Part shown: one piece after another, positions 1 through 5,985 of the stretch
Layout: each line of letters begins with the position of its first letter
Position numbering within the stretch: position 1 is the stretch's first letter
Position numbers and translations under genes: made by a program
Assembly: GCA_002365595.1 (NCBI GenBank)
Contig: DFAM01000002.1
Location: forward strand, 97,724 to 103,921
Direction: 5' to 3'
DNA length: 6,198 nt
From: Acinetobacter sp. UBA3106
GTDB lineage: Bacteria > Pseudomonadota > Gammaproteobacteria > Pseudomonadales > Moraxellaceae
Notes under the pieces: model-generated
What the model saw: the letters and a program-made list of their open reading frames with translations, nothing else
What the model was told of the DNA's origin: nothing
Database searches by the model: none

Positions 1-364
1 TAAAGAAGCATTAGTGGCTTTGAATACGAGCTTTGAACGTAAGTTTGTTGAAGCCGTAACTTTGGCTCTGCATTTAAATGAAGCGCAAAGCAAAAAAATT
101 CGTTATAAAAAAGACCGCATTCGTATTTTAAAAGCACATGGTATTGATTACATGGCGATTGACGGCGCTGAGACAGCTCAGGTTTTATCGCAAATTGCCC
201 AGGCAATTACTCGTGAGGATGCGATTGTGACCCATGATTTGCATAATATTTTTCCATTCTGGAAAGAGGGCTGGCCAATGGTACAGTTCGACAATGCTTA
301 CAAGATTTTGGAAGATGACATTTCCATTCATTATCAAGCTGTTCTAGATGCCTTGATTAAATAA
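1..364 (+). CDS. Unrecognised protein, 3' part only (open at left edge)
   Basis: The reading frame runs open from the left edge (codons for K-E-A-L-V precede the first usable start) to a TAA at 362-364, so this is probably the C-terminal part of a longer protein. The first possible start inside the window is a GTG at 14, preceded by a purine stretch (AAGAAG, 3-8). That start would give 116 residues, but the frame has no stop before it, so I prefer a partial gene. The visible part is soluble and mixed in charge: a basic stretch (QSKKIRYKKDRIRI) near residue 25 of the GTG-started version, then an acidic and aromatic C-terminal half with THDLHNIFPFWKEGWP. There is no membrane segment or signal peptide. 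I do not recognise the family and assign no function. It ends 65 bp before the convergent small membrane gene and shares a terminator with it. Confidence 0.7.
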   Translation, partial: KEALVALNTSFERKFVEAVTLALHLNEAQSKKIRYKKDRIRILKAHGIDYMAIDGAETAQVLSQIAQAITREDAIVTHDLHNIFPFWKEGWPMVQFDNAYKILEDDISIHYQAVLDALIK

Positions 365-380
365 TCTCAGCACTTGCAGT

Positions 381-407
381 AAAAAAGCACCTTGTGGTGC
401 TTTTTTT
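381..407. terminator. Bidirectional rho-independent terminator between convergent genes
   Basis: The stem GCACC (387-391) pairs with GGTGC (396-400) around a TTGT loop. It is flanked by six A (381-386) and seven T (401-407), so the hairpin extends by A-T pairs and a U-tract appears on either strand. It lies 16 bp after the stop of the left plus-strand gene and about 20 bp beyond the stop of the minus-strand gene at 430, so it can end both. A second small hairpin, TTGAAG/CTTCAA with an AAAAA loop (409-425), lies between it and the minus-strand stop. Confidence 0.85.
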
Positions 408-429
408 GTTGAAGAAAAACTTCAAAAAT

Positions 430-711
430 TTATGTGGAAAGCCAGGCCAGCAATAGGCTAATCGGCCAAATAAATAATCGCCACCAGCTGATCAATAGAT
501 AACACAGAAACTCACCCATTCGCAGGGTTGAATCATAATTTTTTCTTGACCGCTCATAACTATAGGGCGTGATCCAGCATGCCAAAATCAGCAATACAAT
601 GGCAAAAATCAGCATCACAGGCTGAGTTTGCTGAGTAAAAAAATAATAGATCAGATAAAGGCCTGAATAGAAACTCAGGCAGGCGAGAAGGGCGATCAAT
701 GAAAAATTCAT
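430..711 (-). CDS. Small inner-membrane protein of unknown function, three predicted helices
   Basis: This is a 93-residue protein, very hydrophobic and aromatic. Membrane segments are likely at residues 4-26, 31-49 and 66-91. A short polar, charged linker lies between the second and third (SYERSRKNYDSTLRMGE, about 51-67), and the last helix is rich in Trp (SWWRLFIWP). There is no recognisable enzymatic motif. Start: ATG at 711; no convincing Shine-Dalgarno precedes it, and a nearby upstream ATG at 724 is in another frame. It begins 50 bp after the stop of the paeA-like gene on the same strand with no terminator between them, so it is probably the last gene of that transcript and may be an accessory to it. 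That link is inference from position. I do not recognise the family. Confidence 0.72.
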   Translation of the reverse strand: MNFSLIALLACLSFYSGLYLIYYFFTQQTQPVMLIFAIVLLILACWITPYSYERSRKNYDSTLRMGEFLCYLLISWWRLFIWPISLLLAWLST

Positions 712-761
712 CAGTGTGTTTCATTATTATTTTTGTTTTAGGTAAAGCGTGAAGAACCAGA

Positions 762-2087
762 TTACTCCGGTTCTTCAGTATGGTTATTTTCCACTTCCTT
801 TAAAAGACGTGTAACTAACAGTTGGTCAATTTTAAAATGATCAACATCGACCACTTCAAATTTATAGTTATCATAAATGACAGTGTCGGCAGGACGTGGA
901 ATCTTGCGTAAACGGTACATCATAAAACCGGCCAAGGTTTCATAATTTTCCTCATCTGGCATTTCATCAATTTCCAGAGCGTGCTTCAAGTCTTCTATCG
1001 GCGTACTACCATCAATTAACCAGGAATTATTGTCACGTTTAATGATTTGCTGATCTGCTTCAATTGGAGTAACCCAGTCGCCCATCACGGTAATCATAAT
1101 GTCAGACAAGGTAATCACACCGACCACCAAGGCATATTCATTGATCACAACAGCAAATTTTTCTTTGGTTGAGCGAAAACGGTCGAGTAATTCAGACAGG
1201 GTCAAGGTATCGGGAATGGTCAATACATTACGAATGGTATTTTCATTCAATTGTAGTAAGGACTGATTGTTAAGGATACGAACCAGAATATCTTTGGCAT
1301 CGACATAGCCAATCACATCATCAATATTTTCACTGCAAACCAGAAACTTAGAATACGGGTATTCTGCCAATTTTTGACGAATACTGGCTTCTGATTCCTT
1401 AAGCGTAAAGAAAATCACATTTTCACGCGTGGTCATACTTGAAGGAACATTTCGTTCTTCAAGCTCAAACACATTTTCAATAAAGTGATGTTCCTGTTTT
1501 TGCAATACACCAGCTTGGGCACCAGCATCCATCACGGCAGAGATATCAGCAAAGGTAATATTGTCTTCACGGGTGGTATTGACTTTAAACAGGCGGAATA
1601 ACAGGTTGGCAATCGTATTGATAAACCAGGCTAAAGGCTTGCAGACAGTAATAAAAATTTGGATCGGATTAATCACCGATACTGCAATTTTTTCCGGCGC
1701 AATCATGGCCAAACGTTTTGGCATTAAATCGGCAAATAAAATAAACAGTGAAGTGACTAAGGTAAATGATAGGGTAAAGCTGATGGTTTCTACCCAGGGG
1801 CCTTGATAAAAACCTGTGACCAGTTCAAGAAAATAAGGACGAAAGGCACCTTCACCGAGAATACCACCTAAAATGGCAACGGCATTTAAACCGATTTGCG
1901 ATGCTGCGAAGAAATCGGCTGAATTTTCCTGTAAATCTAATACTTTTTGAGCGCGTTCTTCGCCCGATTCAGCAAGGATTTTAAGTTTAACTTTACGTGC
2001 ACCCGCAAGGGCAATTTCAGTTAAAGATAAAAAACCTGCCCCGACAATAAGGATGACGATGATGACGATATTTTGAAAGAGGCTCAC
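762..2087 (-). CDS. paeA: YtfL/PaeA-type CNNM (DUF21)-CBS-CorC_HlyC membrane protein, putative polyamine exporter
   Basis: This 441-residue integral membrane protein has the CNNM/HlyC-CorC layout. An N-terminal DUF21 membrane domain (about 1-190) has helices near 5-27, 62-80, 101-125 and 135-167 and the family signature FLSLTEIALAGARK (19-32). A CBS pair (about 218-340) and a C-terminal CorC_HlyC domain (about 350-430) follow. From memory it closely matches E. coli YtfL (447 aa), including QIGLNAVAILGG, LFADLMPKR, VLQKQEH..IENVFELE, NEYALVVGVITL and SWLIDGSTPI, so I prefer YtfL over the distantly related CorC/YoaE/YfjD members. YtfL was renamed PaeA for its role in cadaverine and putrescine export in Salmonella and E. 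coli; older names suggest haemolysin or Mg/Co efflux. Substrate here is by orthology only. Start: GTG at 2087, supported by AGGTGG on the coding strand (complement of 2092-2097) with 4-nt spacing. It lies 127 bp downstream of the lysR stop, same strand. Confidence 0.88.
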   Translation of the reverse strand: MSLFQNIVIIVILIVGAGFLSLTEIALAGARKVKLKILAESGEERAQKVLDLQENSADFFAASQIGLNAVAILGGILGEGAFRPYFLELVTGFYQGPWVETISFTLSFTLVTSLFILFADLMPKRLAMIAPEKIAVSVINPIQIFITVCKPLAWFINTIANLLFRLFKVNTTREDNITFADISAVMDAGAQAGVLQKQEHHFIENVFELEERNVPSSMTTRENVIFFTLKESEASIRQKLAEYPYSKFLVCSENIDDVIGYVDAKDILVRILNNQSLLQLNENTIRNVLTIPDTLTLSELLDRFRSTKEKFAVVINEYALVVGVITLSDIMITVMGDWVTPIEADQQIIKRDNNSWLIDGSTPIEDLKHALEIDEMPDEENYETLAGFMMYRLRKIPRPADTVIYDNYKFEVVDVDHFKIDQLLVTRLLKEVENNHTEEPE

Positions 2088-2089
2088 AA

Positions 2090-2103
2090 ATCCACCTGTG
2101 GAT
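2090..2103 (-). promoter_or_regulatory. Ribosome binding site of paeA inside a small inverted repeat
   Basis: The Shine-Dalgarno core AGGTGG (complement of 2092-2097) supports the GTG start at 2087. It sits inside ATCCAC-CT-GTGGAT (2090-2103), a perfect 6-bp inverted repeat with a 2-nt centre. In the mRNA this could fold as a 5-bp stem with a 4-nt loop that partly hides the Shine-Dalgarno. The stem is short, so an effect on translation is only possible, not shown. Confidence 0.4.
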
Positions 2104-2142
2104 CATCATTATTATGAATATTTTTAACACAAAAGAACTTCA

Positions 2143-2163
2143 GGTAGTAAGACAATTACTACC
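2143..2163. repeat. Perfect 8-bp inverted repeat upstream of paeA, candidate operator
   Basis: GGTAGTAA (2143-2150) and TTACTACC (2156-2163) are exact reverse complements separated by GACAA. The element lies 56 bp upstream of the paeA start and 52 bp downstream of the lysR stop. No T-run follows it on either strand, so it is not a classical intrinsic terminator. On the coding strand a TTGACT hexamer (complement of 2166-2171), a possible -35 box, directly precedes it, although no good -10 is found at 16-18 bp. Operator or mRNA hairpin are both open. Confidence 0.5.
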
Positions 2164-2214
2164 CAAGTCAATACAGTATAAGCTTAAAAAAGAAGAAGTT
2201 AAGAAAAATCGTAT

Positions 2215-3204
2215 TTAGTAGTGGGAAAATTGCGAATTATTGCTTAAAAATTCGCGATTTTCTTCTTCAATCATTTGACGTGCAACGTATAAAATCAGCT
2301 GACGTAACCAGCGGTGTGCAGGGTGATGATGTAATAACGGACACCATGCCATCTTCAATTCAAACTCGGGAATATAGAAGGGCGGGTCTTTCAGCAGCAA
2401 GTTTTGATTTTTGGCTTGTAAGCGAGCAATACGTGTAGGCAGCGTCGCCACCAGATCTACATTGGCTGCCAATAGTCCTGGCATCTGATAGTGACGGGTA
2501 AATACTGAAATCTTACGTTTTTGCCCGATACGCTCTAAAGCCTGATCAATCCAGCCCAAACCGGCCTGTTTTTCCGGATTGACGCCAAAGCCAACGCCCA
2601 TGCCTGTTTTAGAAACCCAGATATGTTGTGCATCTAAATAACTTTTAAGGTTTAAATTCCCTGCCGCAGGATGCTTGTTGTTAAGCAAACACGAAAAACT
2701 GTCACGCCATACCAGGACCTGGTGGAAACTTTGTGGAATTTCATTGAAGCGGTTAATCGCAAGATCAACTTTACCTTGTTCCATATCGCGGTAAGACACG
2801 TCACTTGGGGTCAAGAAGTCGAGTACAACATTCGGTGCTTCGGAGCGTAATGCCTTTACCAAACGTGGTACTAAAGTCGCTTCCGCATAATCCGAAGTCA
2901 TAATACGGAAAACACGATTAGAAGTATAAGGACGGAATTCGGTACGGGGTTCTAAAATCATGGATAAATCAGAAAGTGCATCGCGAATACGCGGTTGTAA
3001 TTCCAGAGCACGTTCTGTTGGGGTCATTCCTTCAGAAGAACGAATGAGCAGCGGATCATTAAATAAGTTGCGTAAACGACGCAAAATGTTACTCATTGCA
3101 GGTTGGGTGACACCCAATTGTTCTGCAGCACGCGTTACATTTTTTTCGCGAAGCAGTACATCAAGATATATTAATAGGTTGAGGTCGACCCGCTCCAGAT
3201 TCAT
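2215..3204 (-). CDS. LysR-family transcriptional regulator
   Basis: This 329-residue protein has the standard LysR layout. An N-terminal winged helix-turn-helix (about 6-66) contains RVDLNLLIYLDVLL, NVTRAAEQLGVTQPAMSNILRRLR (recognition helix about 32-45) and FNDPLLIRSSEGMTPT. A linker helix (about 67-88) and a periplasmic-binding-like effector domain (about 97-300) follow. The DLNLL..LDVLL start and the late MPGLLAANVDLVATLPTRIA segment resemble the NodD/NahR/LinR-like branch of the family, whose members often sense aromatic or other small organic ligands; the ligand here cannot be told. The start at 3204 keeps the usual distance to the helix-turn-helix, but the Shine-Dalgarno is weak. The C-terminus is polar (EEENREFLSNNSQFSHY). 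It is divergent from aceA across 642 bp and precedes paeA by 127 bp on the same strand, so both are candidate targets, as is its own promoter. Confidence 0.9.
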   Translation of the reverse strand: MNLERVDLNLLIYLDVLLREKNVTRAAEQLGVTQPAMSNILRRLRNLFNDPLLIRSSEGMTPTERALELQPRIRDALSDLSMILEPRTEFRPYTSNRVFRIMTSDYAEATLVPRLVKALRSEAPNVVLDFLTPSDVSYRDMEQGKVDLAINRFNEIPQSFHQVLVWRDSFSCLLNNKHPAAGNLNLKSYLDAQHIWVSKTGMGVGFGVNPEKQAGLGWIDQALERIGQKRKISVFTRHYQMPGLLAANVDLVATLPTRIARLQAKNQNLLLKDPPFYIPEFELKMAWCPLLHHHPAHRWLRQLILYVARQMIEEENREFLSNNSQFSHY

Positions 3205-3242
3205 ACAAGAAATACCGAAAATAAACTCATGAAATTATTTCG

Positions 3243-3271
3243 ATTATGCCATAAGCAACAAGGCTTGTGTA
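3243..3271 (-). promoter_or_regulatory. Candidate sigma-70 promoter of the lysR gene
   Basis: On the coding strand, TACACA (complement of 3266-3271; four of six matches to TTGACA) and CATAAT (complement of 3243-3248; five of six matches to TATAAT) are separated by 17 bp. Transcription would begin near 3236, giving a leader of about 30 nt before the ATG at 3204. A dyad, ACAAG-G-CTTGT (3258-3268), overlaps the -35 box and spacer. Confidence 0.45.
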
Positions 3272-3541
3272 GGAATATTGCCGAAAAAAGAAACGAGATA
3301 AGGTGGGATTTGATATAGTTAAAATGAATTAATACAGGGATAGAAGCAATAAAAATTTTACTAATATGAGATAAACAAGCGACGATCAGGCGAGTTTGTT
3401 AATTTAAGGCAGAATTGCTTATTCAAGGAAATAAAAGTATCAATAGGGTGAATAATATACAGATGTATTTTGAAAAGATGATGTGAAAATGCGCAAAAAT
3501 CGATTTAAAAATGACAAATCAAGCTTTTTGATGAACAGGCA

Positions 3542-3553
3542 AGACTTAAGTCT
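3542..3553. repeat. 12-bp perfect palindrome AGACTTAAGTCT in the aceA upstream region
   Basis: AGACTTAAGTCT is self-complementary over its whole length and lies about 300 bp upstream of the aceA start and 340 bp upstream of lysR. It could be a dimer-binding site, but palindromes of this size can also arise by chance in AT-rich DNA. No matching copy was noticed elsewhere in the window. Confidence 0.3.
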
Positions 3554-3658
3554 AATGAAGAAAAAATCAGCAAAATGAATGTTTTGTAATCAAAATTCGA
3601 TTTTACTCATTTTTAATAAAATTATATAAAACAATAATTTAAAATTTTGAAACATAAA

Positions 3659-3664
3659 TATAAT
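3659..3664 (+). promoter_or_regulatory. Candidate -10 box for aceA (perfect TATAAT)
   Basis: TATAAT is exact, but no good -35 lies 16-18 bp upstream (AATTTA at 17 bp), which would fit an activator-dependent promoter. The 60 bp before it are about 92% AT, like an UP element or a nucleoid-protein site. Using it would give a leader of about 175 nt before the aceA ATG. A second hexamer, TATGAT (3794-3799), lies closer but also lacks a -35. Confidence 0.3.
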
Positions 3665-3808
3665 ACGACTTTGATCTACATATTTTTTAAATAAATACCG
3701 AGAATTAACAGAGGATATTGGATTAATTTTTTAACACCCTCTAATCTGTGTTCATCTTAACGAAGCGCTCTAAATCTAAACAAATAATATGAGTATGATT
3801 TTAGCCTT

Positions 3809-3880
3809 CGCTTGATGCAATCCTAATATTATTACAGGAAAATATCATGACTACATACCAAACAGCGATTGATGCAATCC
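3809..3880 (+). repeat. 15-nt direct repeat pair flanking the aceA start region
   Basis: CGCTTGATGCAATCC (3809-3823) and CGATTGATGCAATCC (3866-3880) agree at 14 of 15 positions, with an exact 12-nt core TTGATGCAATCC, and are offset by 57 bp. The first copy is in the 5' leader just before the ribosome binding site; the second is inside the aceA reading frame (codons 7-12). The core contains the dyad TTG-ATG-CAA, which widens to GATTG-ATG-CAATC in the coding copy. It could be a paired protein-binding site in DNA or mRNA, a duplication scar or chance. Confidence 0.55.
3836..3840 (+). promoter_or_regulatory. Ribosome binding site of aceA
   Basis: AGGAA precedes the ATG at 3847 with 6-nt spacing. 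This fixes the start of aceA and fits a well-translated message. Confidence 0.8.
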
Positions 3881-5448
3881 GCGAATTAAAAGCGAAATTT
3901 GGCAACACTTGGGCAGACATCAGTGCTGAAGATGCTGCACGTATGCAAATGCAAAATCGTTTTAAAACCGGTTTAGACATTGCTAAATATACAGCTGCGA
4001 TTATGCGTCGTGATATGGCTGCTTATGATGCTGACTCTAGCAAATACACTCAATCTTTGGGTTGCTGGCACGGTTTCATCGCACAACAAAAAATGATTGC
4101 GAACAAAAAATACTTCGGTACAACTGAACGTCGCTATATCTACCTTTCTGGTTGGATGGTTGCTGCACTTCGTTCAGAATTCGGTCCTCTTCCTGACCAA
4201 TCTATGCACGAAAAAACATCTGTTCCTGCATTGATCGAAGAAATCTACACATTCTTACGTCAAGCTGACGCGAAAGAACTTAACGACTTGTTCCGTGCGC
4301 TTAAAAAAGCTCAAGAAGCGGGCGACACTGCTAAAGCTGCTGAAATCACTGCACAAATCGATGGTTTCCAAACTCACGTTGTGCCAATTATTGCGGACAT
4401 CGACGCTGGTTTCGGTAACGAAGAAGCAACTTACTTACTTGCTAAGAAAATGATCGAAGCGGGTGCTTGTGCACTACAAATCGAAAACCAAGTTTCTGAT
4501 GCGAAACAATGTGGTCACCAAGCTGGTAAAGTAACCGTTCCACACGAAGACTTCATCGCGAAAATCCACGCTCTTCGCTATGCATTCCTAGAAATGGGTC
4601 TTGACGACGGTATTATCGTTGCACGTACTGACTCTGAAGGCGCTGACTTGACTCAAAAAATCCCAGTGGTTAAAGAGCCAGGCGACATCGCTTCTCAATA
4701 CATCAGCTACTTAGACACAACTGAAATCGACATTTCAGAAGCTCAAGAAGACGAAATCCTGATCAAACGTGATGGTAAACTTCACCGTCCAAAACGTCTT
4801 GCTTCTGGTCTATATCAGTTCCGTGAAGGCACTCAAATCGACCGCGTTGTACTTGACTGTGTAACTAGCTTACAAAACGGTGCTGACCTGCTTTGGATCG
4901 AAACTGCGACTCCAAACGTAGCTGAAATCGCTCACATGGTTAACCGGGTACGTGAAACAGTTCCAAATGCGAAACTTGTTTATAACAACTCGCCTTCGTT
5001 TAACTGGACTTTAAACTTCCGTCAACAAGCGTATGACCGTTGGGTTGCTGAAGGTAAAGACGTTTCTGCTTACGACCGTGCTAAATTAATGAGCGCTGAG
5101 TACGACGAAACTGAATTAGCGGCTGAAGCTGATGAGAAAGTTCGTACATTCCAAGCAGATGCTGCACGTGAAGCAGGTGTGTTCCACCACTTGATCACAC
5201 TTCCGACTTACCACACTGCTGCACTTTCTACTCATGAGCTTGCACAAGGTTACTTCGGTTCTGAAGGTATGTTGGCTTATGTTGCTGGCGTACAACGTAA
5301 AGAAATCCGCGGTACTATCGCTTGTGTGAAACACCAAGCAATGGCGGGTTCTGACATCGGTGACGACCACAAAGAAATCTTCGCTGGTGACAATGCGCTT
5401 AAAGCGGGTGACGATGCGAAAAACACAATGAACCAATTCTCTGCATAA
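3847..5448 (+). CDS. aceA: Isocitrate lyase (glyoxylate shunt), long Pseudomonas/Acinetobacter-type
   Basis: This 533-residue cytosolic enzyme cleaves isocitrate to glyoxylate and succinate, letting cells grow on acetate, fatty acids and other C2-yielding carbon while bypassing the decarboxylating TCA steps. Visible features: substrate-loop LSGW (100-103), metal-binding IIADIDAGFGN (181-191), QIENQ (211-215), the active-site loop KQCGH (220-224, catalytic Cys222), NNSPSFNW (380-387) and TLPTYHTAAL (451-460). E. coli AceA (434 aa) has KKCGH; the KQCGH form and the extra length, including an insertion around 255-335, match the longer P. aeruginosa-type subfamily, so nothing essential is missing. 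Codon use is strongly biased (GCT, GGT, CGT, AAC, GAC, TTC), unlike the flanking genes, indicating high expression. It appears monocistronic: a long leader region, its own ribosome binding site and a strong terminator directly after. Malate synthase is not adjacent. The divergent LysR gene is a possible regulator. Confidence 0.97.
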   Translation: MTTYQTAIDAIRELKAKFGNTWADISAEDAARMQMQNRFKTGLDIAKYTAAIMRRDMAAYDADSSKYTQSLGCWHGFIAQQKMIANKKYFGTTERRYIYLSGWMVAALRSEFGPLPDQSMHEKTSVPALIEEIYTFLRQADAKELNDLFRALKKAQEAGDTAKAAEITAQIDGFQTHVVPIIADIDAGFGNEEATYLLAKKMIEAGACALQIENQVSDAKQCGHQAGKVTVPHEDFIAKIHALRYAFLEMGLDDGIIVARTDSEGADLTQKIPVVKEPGDIASQYISYLDTTEIDISEAQEDEILIKRDGKLHRPKRLASGLYQFREGTQIDRVVLDCVTSLQNGADLLWIETATPNVAEIAHMVNRVRETVPNAKLVYNNSPSFNWTLNFRQQAYDRWVAEGKDVSAYDRAKLMSAEYDETELAAEADEKVRTFQADAAREAGVFHHLITLPTYHTAALSTHELAQGYFGSEGMLAYVAGVQRKEIRGTIACVKHQAMAGSDIGDDHKEIFAGDNALKAGDDAKNTMNQFSA

Positions 5449-5464
5449 GCACTGAACTGATTCG

Positions 5465-5494
5465 AAAAAAACCCTGCGCAAGCAGGGTTTTTTT
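5465..5494. terminator. Strong rho-independent terminator of aceA
   Basis: CCCTGC (5472-5477) pairs with GCAGGG (5482-5487) around GCAA, a GNRA tetraloop. Seven A before and seven T after extend the stem to 13 bp and provide the U-tract. It begins 17 bp after the aceA stop. The symmetry means it can also stop transcripts arriving from dgkA on the minus strand. Confidence 0.93.
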
Positions 5495-5520
5495 ATGCTT
5501 TAAAGTTCAGAATGAGATAT

Positions 5521-5545
5521 AAAAAAGCACCTGATAAAAGGTGCT
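5521..5545 (-). terminator. Rho-independent terminator of dgkA
   Basis: Read on the minus strand, AGCACC (complement of 5540-5545) pairs with GGTGCT (complement of 5526-5531) around an 8-nt loop, followed by a T-run (complement of 5521-5525). It lies 36 bp beyond the dgkA stop. On the plus strand no T-run follows, so it is directional. It shares the 12-mer AAAAAAGCACCT with the terminator at 381-407. Confidence 0.82.
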
Positions 5546-5580
5546 ATTTAACATCTGTAAAGATGAATGCAATAAAGTGC

Positions 5581-5985
5581 CTATTTAATCAGAATAATCA
5601 GCCAAACCAAAAAGATCATGCCAAGCGCGACAAACTGCGCAGCACTGCCCATGTCTTTGGCATTTTTTGACAGAGGATGTTTTTCTAAAGAAATACGATC
5701 CACCACGGCTTCAATCGCCGAATTAAATAATTCCACAATTAAAGCCAGTAAACAGACGGCAACCATGAGAGCCTGTTCAACCGCAGTGACATTCAGAAAA
5801 AAACTGACTGGAATAAGGACGATATTGATCAAGACAATCTGGCGAAAAGCAGCTTCATGATTAAATGCCGCCTTAAAGCCGGCAATTGAATATTGAGTTG
5901 CATTCAATATGCGCTTGACACCGGTTTTGCCTTTAAAGGGAGAATAAGAGTTCATTGCACTTAAACATGGAATAATTTGTGCCAT
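5581..5985 (-). CDS. dgkA: Diacylglycerol kinase, small integral-membrane type
   Basis: This inner-membrane enzyme phosphorylates diacylglycerol with ATP to give phosphatidic acid, recycling lipid released by membrane-derived glycan and envelope synthesis. The 134 residues hold an N-terminal amphipathic region with GFKAAFNHEAAFRQ (36-49) and three membrane helices (about 50-66, 70-90, 115-133). The catalytic stretch VELFNSAIEAVVDRI (84-98) and AKDMGSAA (109-116) are intact. Compared from memory with E. coli DgkA, Glu44, Glu85, Asn88, Glu92, Asp96 and Asp111 line up with E28, E69, N72, the catalytic E76, D80 and D95 at a constant offset of 16. The start is uncertain: ATG at 5985 has AGG directly against it, too close to act as a Shine-Dalgarno, while ATG at 5955 (Met11, then NSYSPFKGK) would give 124 residues, nearer the usual 122. 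It is convergent with aceA and separately terminated. Confidence 0.95.
   Translation of the reverse strand: MAQIIPCLSAMNSYSPFKGKTGVKRILNATQYSIAGFKAAFNHEAAFRQIVLINIVLIPVSFFLNVTAVEQALMVAVCLLALIVELFNSAIEAVVDRISLEKHPLSKNAKDMGSAAQFVALGMIFLVWLIILIK

Larger units (their letters stand above)
3205..3846. other. Long AT-rich divergent spacer between lysR and aceA
   Basis: This 642-bp region contains no convincing gene on the frames I read; the longest ATG-started plus-strand stretch I examined (3229-3318) lacks a Shine-Dalgarno. It holds the candidate lysR promoter (3243-3271), a candidate aceA -10 box (3659-3664), several short dyads (AGACTTAAGTCT 3542-3553; AAATCGATTT 3497-3506; ATCAA-5-TTGAT 3518-3532; AAAAT-TCG-ATTTT 3592-3604) and a segment with only five G/C in 60 bases (3601-3660). 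No GC stem followed by a T-run is seen, so no independent small RNA is indicated. The length is more than two promoters need, and suggests a multi-site control region for aceA. Confidence 0.6.

Noticed and set aside
1561..1806. 81-codon plus-strand reading frame
   Set aside because: It lies wholly antisense inside the membrane domain of paeA, has no ribosome binding site and no family character.
2143..2163. HexR/RccR-type site for central carbon metabolism
   Set aside because: The arms contain GTAGT and ACTAC, but they are 9 bp apart, not the 5 bp of the HexR-type consensus as I recall it, and the site lies before paeA and not before aceA.
2960..3232. 90-codon plus-strand reading frame over the lysR 5' end
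   Set aside because: It is the antisense shadow of the helix-turn-helix region; the Arg/Ser-rich composition is typical of such shadows.
3229..3318. 29-codon plus-strand ORF starting near lysR
   Set aside because: It has no Shine-Dalgarno, an unremarkable composition (MKLFRLCHKQQG start), and overlaps the lysR promoter.
3517..3529. IHF binding site AATCAA-N4-TTT
   Set aside because: It misses the final purine of the consensus, and near matches are common in DNA this AT-rich.
4505..4520. KQCGH in place of KKCGH in the AceA active-site loop, as a possible defect
   Set aside because: This variant is normal for the longer Pseudomonas-type isocitrate lyases; the catalytic Cys and His are present.
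5116..5481. 121-codon minus-strand reading frame opposite the aceA 3' end
   Set aside because: Strong codon bias in aceA leaves the opposite strand open by chance; the Cys/Phe/Val-rich product looks unnatural, and the frame begins inside the aceA terminator.
381..5545. Shared 12-mer AAAAAAGCACCT at 381 and 5521 as a dispersed repeat
   Set aside because: Both copies are arms of terminators; short GC stems flanked by A and T runs recur for functional reasons, so this is not evidence of a mobile repeat.
5618..5860. 80-codon plus-strand reading frame
   Set aside because: It is antisense to dgkA, whose catalytic motifs are intact on the other strand.
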